This document shows, one piece after another, positions 1-6,012 of a stretch of DNA of 12,512 bases. The first letter of the stretch is position 1; each line of letters starts with the position of its first letter. Position numbers and translations under genes: made by a program. Origin of the DNA: Zoogloeaceae bacterium (GTDB lineage: Bacteria; Pseudomonadota; Gammaproteobacteria; Burkholderiales; Rhodocyclaceae); the NCBI GenBank assembly GCA_015657735.1, contig SSSX01000066.1:1-12512 (forward strand), in the 5' to 3' direction. The notes beneath the pieces are model-generated. The model saw only the letters and a list, made by a program, of their open reading frames with translations, did no database searches and had not been told where the DNA came from.

Positions 1-118
1 CGTGCAGCGTGCCGGCCGGTTCGGGCAGGTCGTCGGTGTAGGCCGCGCTGCCGCCGACGTGGAGGTGGGCGCTTTCGTGCGGCAGGGGCTGGCCGACCGG
101 CGGCGGGACGCGGTTCAT
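1..118 (-). CDS. xdhB: Xanthine dehydrogenase molybdenum-binding subunit, N-terminal fragment (cut by window edge)
   Basis: Only the first 39 codons are inside the window. The peptide begins MNRVPPPVGQPLPHES and continues with a G-S-A-x-Y-x-D-D-L-P stretch (residues 23-32). This is the typical opening of the large molybdopterin-binding subunit of xanthine dehydrogenase, where the substrate-channel domain starts. The ATG overlaps the stop of xdhA by four bases (ATGA), which implies translational coupling and matches the usual xdhA-xdhB order. With XdhA it would oxidise hypoxanthine to xanthine and xanthine to urate in the cytoplasm. The active-site residues lie outside the window, so the call rests on the N-terminal motif and the neighbour. 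Confidence 0.88.
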   Translation of the reverse strand, partial: MNRVPPPVGQPLPHESAHLHVGGSAAYTDDLPEPAGTLH

Positions 119-1566
119 TCCAGCGCCTCCAGGTCGGTGAGCCGCGGCGCGCCGCGGCTGTCGAGCCACAGGCGGCGCAGCAGGCCGGCGGCGGCCTGGC
201 GACGGTAGGCGGCGGAGGCGCGCAGGTCGTCGAGCGGCGTGAATTCGCCGGCCAGCACCGCGCCGGCGGCGTCGATGGAGGCGGCATTCCACGGCCGGCC
301 GCGCAGCGCGGCTTCGGTCGCGGGCGCGCGGCGGGGCGTGGCGGCCATGCCGCCGAAGGCGATGCGCACGTCGTTGACGTGGCCGTCGACCAGCGTCAGC
401 GAGAAGGCGCCGCAGAGCGCGGAGATGTCCTGGTCGGGGCGCTTCGCAATCTTCCAGCAGCGGAACAGGCGCCCGGCCGGGGCCGGCGGCAGTTCGACGG
501 CCTCGACGAACTCGCCGGCGGCGAGGGCGGTGCGCTGGTAGGCGAGGTAGAAATCTTCCAGCGGCAGGCTGCGCCGCTGCGTGCCGCGGCGCAGCACGAG
601 GCGCGCGCCGAGGGCGATCAGGCCGGGCATCGCGTCGCCGATCGGCGAGCCGTTGGCGATGTTGCCGCCCAGCGTGCCGGCGTTGCGGACCGGCGGGGCG
701 GCGAAGCGGCGGGCGAGTTCGGCCCAGCCGGGGTCGAAGTCGACGAGGGCCGCGAAGGCGTCGGTGAGGCTGGCGGCGGCGCCGATGGAAAGCCCGCGGG
801 CGCCGCCGGCGATGGCTTTGAGCTCCGGCACGGCGCCGAGCCAGATCAGGTCGCCGGGGTCGCGGAGCTGCTTGGTGACGGTGAGTGCGAGGTCGGTTGC
901 GCCGGCCACCAGGCGGGCCTCGGGCGCGGCGAGGCGGGCCGCGGCGAGGGCCTCGATGCTGCGCGGGGCGACAAACCGGCGGCCGCCGGCGCGGTAGTCG
1001 AGGGCCGGCAGCGCGGCCAGCGCGTCGAGGGCGGCGAGCACCGCCGGGCGGTCGATGTCGGCTCGCGGCTGCGCACAGGCCGCCGGCAGCGCGTCGACGA
1101 TCGGCCGGTAGCCGGTGCACCGGCACAGGTTGCCGGCGATCGCGTCGATGACCGCGGCCCGCGGCGGGGTGCCGGCGTGGCTGGCGTAGAGCGCGAACAG
1201 CGACATCGCGAAGCCCGGCGTGCAGAAGCCGCATTGCGAGGCGTGGCGGTCGACCAGCGCCTGCTGGAGCGGGTGCAGGCCGCCGCTGGCGAGCGGAGCC
1301 AGGTCTTCGACGGTGAACAGCGCCTTGCCGTCGAGCATCGGCAGGAAGTGGATGCAGGCGTTGATCGCGCGCAGCTGCAGCCGGCCGTCCACCCGCTCGC
1401 CGACGACCACCGTGCACGCGCCGCAGTCGCCTTCGCCGCAGCCTTCCTTGGTGCCGGTGGCGTGGAGATGCTCGCGGAGGTAGCGGAGAACGGTATGGGT
1501 CGTCTCGATGCCATCGACCTGCTGGATGGCTCCGCGGAAATAGAAGTGGATGGGACGCTCGTTCAT
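115..1566 (-). CDS. xdhA: Xanthine dehydrogenase small subunit (2Fe-2S and FAD domains)
   Basis: This 483-residue protein carries the electron-transfer half of xanthine dehydrogenase. It passes electrons from the molybdenum site through two 2Fe-2S clusters to FAD and then NAD+. The plant-type ferredoxin domain (about 1-80) has C43, C48, C51 and C71 in a GCGEGDCGACT context. The helical second-cluster domain has C112 and C115 (QCGFCTPGF) and C148 and C150 (GNLCRCTGYRPI). The FAD domain follows from about 195, with VAGATDLAL at 220-228 and RNAGTLGGNIANGSPIGD at 294-311, and a CO-dehydrogenase-flavoprotein-type C-terminus. Length fits the split bacterial form (XdhA of about 460-490 residues). 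The ATG at 1566 sits directly before the ferredoxin domain; no strong Shine-Dalgarno is visible. It is first in an operon with xdhB and divergent from the tRNA-Leu promoter across about 150 bases. I saw no convincing promoter for it. Confidence 0.96.
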   Translation of the reverse strand: MNERPIHFYFRGAIQQVDGIETTHTVLRYLREHLHATGTKEGCGEGDCGACTVVVGERVDGRLQLRAINACIHFLPMLDGKALFTVEDLAPLASGGLHPLQQALVDRHASQCGFCTPGFAMSLFALYASHAGTPPRAAVIDAIAGNLCRCTGYRPIVDALPAACAQPRADIDRPAVLAALDALAALPALDYRAGGRRFVAPRSIEALAAARLAAPEARLVAGATDLALTVTKQLRDPGDLIWLGAVPELKAIAGGARGLSIGAAASLTDAFAALVDFDPGWAELARRFAAPPVRNAGTLGGNIANGSPIGDAMPGLIALGARLVLRRGTQRRSLPLEDFYLAYQRTALAAGEFVEAVELPPAPAGRLFRCWKIAKRPDQDISALCGAFSLTLVDGHVNDVRIAFGGMAATPRRAPATEAALRGRPWNAASIDAAGAVLAGEFTPLDDLRASAAYRRQAAAGLLRRLWLDSRGAPRLTDLEALE

Positions 1567-1649
1567 GGCCCGAACCCGCCGCTGCGTCGAGGACGCCGAT
1601 GCTTCACGTTAACACAAGCCGCGGCAGGCTGCTGTCCGACAAACCGACC

Positions 1650-1678
1650 TTGATATTGGCCTCGGACCGAACTATAAT
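1650..1678 (+). promoter_or_regulatory. Sigma70-type promoter of tRNA-Leu
   Basis: A -35 box TTGATA (1650-1655) is separated by exactly 17 bases from a perfect -10 box TATAAT (1673-1678). The next bases, gcgcgccc, form the GC-rich discriminator typical of stringently controlled stable-RNA promoters. Transcription would start near 1685, leaving a leader of about 30 bases before the tRNA. This is the clearest promoter in the window. It may also serve the downstream deaminase gene, since no terminator is seen between the two. Confidence 0.85.
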
Positions 1679-1714
1679 GCGCGCCCTTCTGCGCTCTGTT
1701 TCATCGGTGCGCAT

Positions 1715-1799
1715 GCCTTGGTGGTGAAATTGGTAGACACGCTATCTTGAGGGGGTAGTGGCGCAAGCCGTGCGAGTTCGAGTCTCGCCCAAGGCACCA
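1715..1799 (+). tRNA. leuU: tRNA-Leu (anticodon GAG), CCA encoded
   Basis: The acceptor stem GCCTTGG (1715-1721) pairs fully with CCAAGGC (1789-1795), followed by discriminator A and an encoded CCA. The anticodon stem CTATC/GGTAG (1742-1746 with 1754-1758, one G-U pair) holds loop TTGAGGG with anticodon GAG at 1749-1751, reading CUC and CUU. The long variable arm expected of a class II tRNA is present as GGC-GCAA-GCC (1760-1769). The T-arm is GCGAG-TTCGAGT-CTCGC, and the D-loop contains the GG pair. The sequence closely parallels E. coli tRNA-Leu(GAG). The adenine/adenosine deaminase start codon lies 67 bases downstream on the same strand. Confidence 0.97.
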
Positions 1800-1866
1800 A
1801 AGTTCTTCGGCCCGGTTCAGGGCTGGCCTAAGATGGCCGGATATCGTCCGCACGGAGAGTCCGACC

Positions 1867-2910
1867 ATGACCGCAGTTGCTCCCGATCCGCTCAGTCTGG
1901 CCCTCGGCATGCCGAAGGCCGAGTTGCATCTGCACATCGAAGGCAGCCTCGAGCCGGAGCTGGCCTTTGCGCTGGCGCGCCGCAACGGCGTGACCCTGCC
2001 GTACGCCGACGAGGCGGCGCTGAAGGCGGCCTATGCCTTCGACAGCCTGCAGTCCTTCCTTGACCTTTACTACGCCTGCGCCAGCGTGCTCGTCACCCGC
2101 GCCGACTTCCGCGACCTGACGGTGGCCTACCTCGGGCGGGCGGCGGCCGACGGGGTGATCCACGCCGAGATCTTCTTCGATCCGCAGACCCACACCGCGC
2201 GCGGCGTTCCGTTTGCGACGGTGCTCGACGGGCTCGAGGACGGCCTCGCCGAAGGGGCGGCGCGGTGGGGCGTGTCGGGCCGGCTGATCATGTGCTTCCT
2301 GCGCCATCTGCCGGAGGAGGAATGCTTCGCGGCGCTGGCCGAGGCCGAGCCTTTCATCGACCGCATCCACGCTTTCGGGCTGGATTCGTCGGAGCGCGGC
2401 CATCCGCCGTCGCAGTTCGCGCGGCTGTTCGCGCGCTGCCGCGCACTCGGCAAGCCGGTGGTCGCGCATGCCGGCGAGGAAGGACCGCCGGCCTACATCA
2501 GCGAGGCGCTGGACCTGCTCGGCGCGCGGCGCATCGACCACGGCGTGCGGGCGGTCGAGGACGCCGCGGTGCTGGCCCGGCTGGCCCGCGACGGCGTGCC
2601 GCTGACCGTCTGCCCGCTGTCCAACACGCGGCTGTGCGTGTTCCGGACGATGGCCGAGCACAGCCTGCCGCAACTCCTCGCGGCCGGTGCCAAGGTGACG
2701 CTCAACAGCGACGACCCGGCTTACTTCGGCGGCTACCTGGGCGCCAACATCCGCGCGGTGCAGGCCGCCTTCGGCTTCGACGCCGCCACCTGGTATCGCC
2801 TGGCGCGCAACAGTTTCGAGGCGGCCTTCGCGCCGGACGACGCGAAGGCCGGCTGGATCGGCCGGCTGGACGCCTACTTCGCGGCAGCCGGCGTGCCGGT
2901 CGGGCGCTGA
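1867..2910 (+). CDS. add: Adenosine/adenine deaminase family protein, probably adenine deaminase
   Basis: This 347-residue metal-dependent amidohydrolase releases ammonia from a purine base or nucleoside. Visible active-site elements are the HxH zinc motif H21/H23 (ELHLHIEG), H201 and E204 (VAHAGEEGP), H225 (RRIDHGVRAVED) and the metal-binding aspartates in SDDPAYFGG (D282, D283). The wording of these motifs (FLDLYYA, FFDPQTHT, GLDSSERGHPPS, CPLSNTRLCVF) matches, from memory, the Pseudomonas PA0148-type branch shown to be adenine deaminase. E. coli adenosine deaminase instead has DIHRHLDG and RIGHGVKA. I therefore infer adenine to hypoxanthine, which feeds the divergent xanthine dehydrogenase; adenosine remains possible. 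The start at 1867 is supported by a GGAGAG Shine-Dalgarno about nine bases upstream. It is probably co-transcribed with tRNA-Leu or driven from an undetected promoter in the 67-base gap. It ends one base from the convergent peroxidase stop. Confidence 0.93.
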   Translation: MTAVAPDPLSLALGMPKAELHLHIEGSLEPELAFALARRNGVTLPYADEAALKAAYAFDSLQSFLDLYYACASVLVTRADFRDLTVAYLGRAAADGVIHAEIFFDPQTHTARGVPFATVLDGLEDGLAEGAARWGVSGRLIMCFLRHLPEEECFAALAEAEPFIDRIHAFGLDSSERGHPPSQFARLFARCRALGKPVVAHAGEEGPPAYISEALDLLGARRIDHGVRAVEDAAVLARLARDGVPLTVCPLSNTRLCVFRTMAEHSLPQLLAAGAKVTLNSDDPAYFGGYLGANIRAVQAAFGFDAATWYRLARNSFEAAFAPDDAKAGWIGRLDAYFAAAGVPVGR

Positions 2911-2911
2911 A

Positions 2912-3457
2912 TCAGTCGGCGAGGGCCACTTCGATCGCCGCGACCAGTTTGTCGGCGTCCGGCGCGGTGTCGGGCGCGAAGCGGCGCAGCACCCGGCCGT
3001 CGCGGCCGATCAGGAATTTTTCGAAGTTCCACAGCACTTCGGGCGCCGCGGTCGGCTCGATCTTGTAGCCGCGCAGCGCGTTTTCCATGCCGGCGCGGTC
3101 TTCGGTGTCGGGCTGCGCGGCGGTGAGCCCGGCGTAGAGCGGATGCTTGTCCGGCCCGGTCACGACGATCTTGCCGTACATCGGAAACTGCACGCCGTAG
3201 TTGAGGGTGCAGAAGCTGGCGATGTCGGCATCGCTGCCCGGCTCCTGGCCGGCGAAATCGTTGGCCGGGAAGCCCAGCACGGCGAACTTGCGGTCGCGGT
3301 ATTTCTCGTGCAGCGCTTCGAGGCCGGCGTACTGGGGCGTGAGGCCGCACTTGGAGGCGACGTTGACGACCAGCAGCACCTCGCCGGCGTGCTCGGCGAG
3401 GGTGGCGGCGCTGCCGTCGATCTTCTTCAGCGGGATGTCGTAGATCGGTGTGCTCAT
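2912..3457 (-). CDS. btuE: Glutathione/thioredoxin peroxidase, BtuE-like
   Basis: This 181-residue cytoplasmic peroxidase of the glutathione peroxidase family reduces hydrogen peroxide and organic hydroperoxides. The catalytic tetrad is visible: C37 (VNVASKCGLTPQY, a cysteine rather than selenocysteine), Q71 (GFPANDFAGQEPG), and W143 with N144 (VLWNFEKFLIGRDG). The motif wording (NVASKCGLTPQY, HPLY, LWNFEKFL.GRDG) is close to E. coli BtuE. A further cysteine, C83, in FCTLNYGVQFPM is in the region where thioredoxin-using members keep a resolving cysteine, so thioredoxin may be the real reductant (inference). No signal peptide is seen. The ATG at 3457 follows a purine-rich GAGAGAGAAAA tract, an imperfect Shine-Dalgarno. 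The gene is alone between the SMR pair and the convergent deaminase. I saw no good promoter in its 147-base upstream gap, apart from a possible TAAACT -10. Confidence 0.94.
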   Translation of the reverse strand: MSTPIYDIPLKKIDGSAATLAEHAGEVLLVVNVASKCGLTPQYAGLEALHEKYRDRKFAVLGFPANDFAGQEPGSDADIASFCTLNYGVQFPMYGKIVVTGPDKHPLYAGLTAAQPDTEDRAGMENALRGYKIEPTAAPEVLWNFEKFLIGRDGRVLRRFAPDTAPDADKLVAAIEVALAD

Positions 3458-3492
3458 TTTGGGTTTTCTCTCTCGGGGGTGGGGAAACGGGA

Positions 3493-3506
3493 GCCGGAAT
3501 TCCGGC
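3493..3506. repeat. 14-base perfect palindrome upstream of the peroxidase gene
   Basis: GCCGGAATTCCGGC reads identically on both strands and lies 36-49 bases ahead of the peroxidase start codon, where an operator would be expected. It stands in an AT-poor region, so a 14-base palindrome could arise by chance. There is no match I recognise to OxyR, PerR or OhrR sites. A regulatory role is only a suggestion. Confidence 0.35.
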
Positions 3507-3604
3507 CAACGAAGGTTCTGTAACTGAAGGAGGCTAGTTTAGAAAGGTTCGATGACACTGCGTGGCTGGCTGGACGCCGATGTTGTGGCGGCGTGTGCGG
3601 TGGA

Positions 3605-3934
3605 TCAGTGGGTGATCGACGTGGAAAACAGCTGCAGTACGACCACGCCGCTGACGATCATGGTGATGCCGATGATCGCGGGGCGGTCGAGCACCTGCTT
3701 GAAGAAGACCCGTCCGGCCAGCGTGACGAGGGCGACCCCCGAGCCGGACCAGATTGCATAGACGATGCCCACCGGCAGCACGTCGAGGGTGCGCGACAGC
3801 AGGTAGAGGGCCAGCGAGTAGCAGCACACCACCACCACCGACGGCCAGAAGCGGCGGAAACCGTTGGCGGACTTGAGGGCCATCGTCGCGATCACTTCGG
3901 AAACGATGGCCACTGCGAGCAGAAACCACTGCAT
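3605..3934 (-). CDS. Small multidrug resistance (SMR) transporter, EmrE-like, second gene of pair
   Basis: This 109-residue protein has four hydrophobic helices (about 2-20, 31-48, 54-74, 86-104), the standard SMR plan. E13 in helix 1 is the membrane-embedded proton/substrate glutamate (EmrE E14). Y39, Y59 and W62 (VGIVYAIWSG) match the EmrE substrate-pocket residues. FWPS after loop 1 is also as in EmrE, and the motifs differ from the guanidinium-exporter SugE/Gdx type. It would use the proton gradient to export quaternary ammonium or other cationic lipophilic compounds. Positive charges crowd loops 1 and 3 (K21, R27, R28, R75, K79, R84) against one in loop 2 (R48), predicting both termini outside. 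The start at 3934 has AAGGA eight bases upstream. It lies 26 bases downstream of a second SMR gene and is probably co-transcribed and co-assembled with it. Confidence 0.93.
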   Translation of the reverse strand: MQWFLLAVAIVSEVIATMALKSANGFRRFWPSVVVVCCYSLALYLLSRTLDVLPVGIVYAIWSGSGVALVTLAGRVFFKQVLDRPAIIGITMIVSGVVVLQLFSTSITH

Positions 3935-3960
3935 GGGAGGCGTCCTTGAGCTGCGGGGGT

Positions 3961-4290
3961 TTACTCGGTCGTCGTCTTCGAAAAGCCGTTGATGATCACC
4001 ACGCCGCCGACGATCAGCGCGAGGCCGGCGAGAGCAGGAGCGTCGAGGGGCTGGTCGAGGAAGATCCAGGCCACCAGCGTGATCAGCGCCACGCCGACCC
4101 CGGACCATACCGCATAGACGATACCCACCGGAATCTTCTTGAGGCACAGTGACAGCAGAATGAAGGCCGTCTCGTAGGCGATCACGACGATCACCGACGG
4201 CCACAGGCGGGTGAAGCCCTCGGTGGATTTGAGCACCGAAGTGCCGATCACCTCGGCGATGATGGCGACGAACAGCATGAACCAAGGCAT
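3961..4290 (-). CDS. emrE: Small multidrug resistance (SMR) transporter, EmrE-like, first gene of pair
   Basis: This 109-residue four-helix SMR protein is very close in wording to E. coli EmrE: E13 in AEVIGT, then TEGFTRLWPS (23-32) and PVGIVYAVWSGVG (54-66) with Y59 and W62. It should be a proton-coupled exporter of cationic drugs in the inner membrane. Unusually, helix 2 contains an acidic residue, E40, next to the conserved Y39 (AYETAF). Its charge pattern is weakly reversed relative to its partner: loop 2 has K51 and K52, the C-terminus K105, loop 1 only K21 and R28, and loop 3 none. Cytoplasmic termini are therefore predicted. The ATG at 4290 has GGAG seven bases upstream; an in-frame extension to 4365 would add a non-conserved arginine/proline-rich segment and overlap the terminator, so I rejected it. 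It is the first gene after the lipA terminator, behind a probable promoter of its own. Confidence 0.94.
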   Translation of the reverse strand: MPWFMLFVAIIAEVIGTSVLKSTEGFTRLWPSVIVVIAYETAFILLSLCLKKIPVGIVYAVWSGVGVALITLVAWIFLDQPLDAPALAGLALIVGGVVIINGFSKTTTE

Positions 4291-4330
4291 GGCGGCACTC
4301 CGGCGATGGCCACGGGATGGGGGCGGCCGG

Positions 4331-4359
4331 ATACTACGCCATGGGGATGCCGGGGCCAA
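4331..4359 (-). promoter_or_regulatory. Probable promoter of the SMR pair
   Basis: On the minus strand TTGGCC (4359-4354) is followed after 17 bases by TAGTAT (4336-4331). Each hexamer matches the sigma70 consensus at four of six positions, with ideal spacing. Transcription would begin near 4324, giving a leader of about 34 bases. It starts only four bases past the T-run of the lipA terminator, where a separate promoter is needed. No guanidine riboswitch (mini-ykkC) fold is seen in the leader. Confidence 0.5.
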
Positions 4360-4363
4360 GCGC

Positions 4364-4402
4364 AAAAAAACCGCCGCACGGCCCGGGGGGGCGGTGCGGC
4401 GG
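4364..4402 (-). terminator. Intrinsic terminator after lipA
   Basis: Read on the minus strand, CCGCCGCAC (4402-4394) pairs perfectly with GTGCGGCGG (4379-4371), a nine-base GC-rich stem with a loop of about 14 bases that may add further pairs. It is followed directly by seven T residues (4370-4364). It lies 28 bases past the lipA stop and closes the dacA-ybeD-lipB-lipA operon, separating it from the SMR genes. Confidence 0.9.
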
Positions 4403-4429
4403 CAGCTTTCGGGGCGGTTGCGGCGGCGC

Positions 4430-5377
4430 TTACACCACGCCGGCGCCGTGGGCCTGCTGGTCGGCCCAGTAGCTGGAGCGGACCATCGGGCCGCAGGCGG
4501 CGTTCTTGAAACCCATCTTGAGCGCTTCGGTCTCGAACATCTTGAAGGTGTCGGGATGGACGTAGCGCAGCACCGGCAGATGGCCGCCGGAGGGTTGCAG
4601 GTATTGGCCGATGGTGAGCATCTCGACGTTGTGCGCGCGCATATCGCGCATTACTTCGAGGATTTCGTCGTCGGTTTCGCCGAGGCCGACCATCAGGCCG
4701 GACTTGGTCGGCACGTCGGGGTGGCGCGCCTTGAACTGCTTGAGCAGCTCGAGCGAGTAGGCGTAGTCGGAGCCGGGCCGGGCCTGCTTGTAGAGGCGCG
4801 GCACGGTTTCGAGGTTGTGGTTCAGGACGTCGGGCGGGGCGGCGTCGAAGATGTCGAGGGCGATCTCCATGCGGCCGCGGAAGTCGGGCACCAGCACTTC
4901 GATGCGGGTCTTCGGGCTGGCGTCGCGGGTGGCGCGGATGCACTCGACGAAGTGCTGGGCGCCGCCGTCGCGCAGGTCGTCGCGGTCGACGCTGGTGATC
5001 ACCACGTAGTTGAGGCGCATCGCGGCGATGGTCTTGGCGAGGTCGGCCGGCTCGCTGGCGTTGAGCGGTTCGGGGCGGCCGTGGCCGACGTCGCAGAACG
5101 GGCAGCGGCGGGTGCAGATGTCACCCATGATCATGAAGGTGGCCGTGCCCTTGCCGAAGCATTCGTGGATGTTGGGGCACGAGGCTTCTTCGCAGACGGT
5201 GTGCAGCTTGTGTTCGCGCAGGGTGTCCTTGATCTCGTTGAAGCGTTCGACCTCGGCGCCGGCGCCCAGCTTGATGCGGATCCACTCCGGCTTGCGGAGC
5301 TTTTCGGCGGGGACGATCTTGATCGGGATGCGGGCGGTTTTTTCGGCGCCGCGCTGCTTGCGGCTCTCGGATTCCAT
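4430..5377 (-). CDS. lipA: Lipoyl synthase (radical SAM)
   Basis: This 315-residue cytoplasmic enzyme inserts two sulfurs into protein-bound octanoyl chains to make lipoyl groups on 2-oxoacid dehydrogenases and the glycine cleavage H protein. The sacrificial auxiliary 4Fe-4S cluster ligands are C62, C67 and C73 (CEEASCPNIHEC, the CX4CX5C signature). The radical SAM cluster ligands are C88, C92 and C95 (CTRRCPFC, CX3CX2C). The C-terminal RSSY (300-303) supplies the serine that ligates the auxiliary cluster. GDICTRRCPFCDVGHG, LNHNLETVPRLY and KSGLMVGLGE are all as expected, and length is typical. The ATG at 5377 has AAAGGA nine bases upstream, inside the 17-base gap after lipB, so the two are translated from one transcript and act sequentially. 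A strong terminator follows. Confidence 0.98.
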   Translation of the reverse strand: MESESRKQRGAEKTARIPIKIVPAEKLRKPEWIRIKLGAGAEVERFNEIKDTLREHKLHTVCEEASCPNIHECFGKGTATFMIMGDICTRRCPFCDVGHGRPEPLNASEPADLAKTIAAMRLNYVVITSVDRDDLRDGGAQHFVECIRATRDASPKTRIEVLVPDFRGRMEIALDIFDAAPPDVLNHNLETVPRLYKQARPGSDYAYSLELLKQFKARHPDVPTKSGLMVGLGETDDEILEVMRDMRAHNVEMLTIGQYLQPSGGHLPVLRYVHPDTFKMFETEALKMGFKNAACGPMVRSSYWADQQAHGAGVV

Positions 5378-5394
5378 CAGGCTGTGTCCTTTGG

Positions 5395-6012
5395 TCAGGC
5401 GGTGGGGGCGACGTCGGGGAAGTGTCGCCGGAGATGGCCGAGAAGTCGTTCGGCGACGTCGGCCGGGGCTTCGGTCACGCCGAAGTCCTTGAGTTGTATC
5501 GTTTTGAGCCCACTATAGCCGCACGGGTTGATCCACGTAAATGGTGTAAGGTCCATATCGACGTTGAGGGACAATCCGTGGTAGCTGCAGCCGTTTCTGA
5601 CGCGCAGGCCGAGGGCGGCGATCTTGGCGCCGTCCATGTAGACGCCGGGCGCGCCGTCCTGGCGTCTGGCGTCGAGGCCGTAGTCGGCGAGGCAGTCGAT
5701 GATCGATTGTTCGAGCAGATTGACCATCTCGCGCACCTTGAGATGGCGGCGGTGCAGGTCGATCAGCAGGTAGGCCACCACCTGGCCGGGGCCGTGGTAG
5801 GTGATCTGGCCGCCGCGGTCGATCTTGACCAGCGGAATGTCGGTGGCCTGCAGCAGGTGCTCGGGCTTGCCGGCCTGGCCGAGCGTATAAACAGGCGGGT
5901 GCTCGACCAGCCACAGTTCGTCGGGCGTCGCCGCATCGCGCGTGCGGGTGAATTCCTGCATCGCCTGCCAGGTGGGTTCGTAAGGCACGCAACCGGGGCG
6001 CCGGACGATCAC
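5395..6012 (-). CDS. lipB: Octanoyl-[acyl carrier protein]:protein octanoyltransferase, GTG start
   Basis: This 205-residue enzyme moves octanoate from acyl carrier protein to the lipoyl-domain lysine, the substrate LipA then sulfurates. The family signature RGGQITYHGPGQ (66-77) is present. The catalytic pair is K130 (DGAKIAALGLR) and C164 (INPCGYSG), 34 residues apart as in E. coli LipB (K135/C169). EHPPVYTLGQAG (37-48) is also typical. I chose the GTG at 6012 because the family begins with a sequence like IVRRPGCVPYEPTWQAM; the only later in-frame ATG would remove conserved residues, and the open frame continuing upstream to 6348 only overlaps ybeD out of frame. GTG shares bases with the TGA of ybeD (GTGA), implying translational coupling. 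The order ybeD-lipB-lipA matches that in E. coli. Confidence 0.97.
   Translation of the reverse strand: MIVRRPGCVPYEPTWQAMQEFTRTRDAATPDELWLVEHPPVYTLGQAGKPEHLLQATDIPLVKIDRGGQITYHGPGQVVAYLLIDLHRRHLKVREMVNLLEQSIIDCLADYGLDARRQDGAPGVYMDGAKIAALGLRVRNGCSYHGLSLNVDMDLTPFTWINPCGYSGLKTIQLKDFGVTEAPADVAERLLGHLRRHFPDVAPTA

Noticed and set aside
1633..1641. Inverted repeat TGTC-C-GACA between xdhA and the tRNA as a possible operator
   Set aside because: Only four-base arms, which are common by chance, and no link to a known purine regulator site.
379..1653. A 424-codon plus-strand open frame opposite xdhA
   Set aside because: Low-complexity Gly/Ala/Arg product antisense to a fully intact conserved gene; a shadow of GC-rich coding.
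4291..4363. Guanidine riboswitch ahead of the SMR pair
   Set aside because: The leader is only about 34 bases long from the predicted start, and the paired ACGR-loop hairpins of mini-ykkC are absent; the proteins are EmrE-like rather than Gdx-like.
4211..5518. A 435-codon plus-strand open frame opposite lipA and the SMR start
   Set aside because: It crosses a real terminator, promoter and three genes on the other strand, and has no motif.
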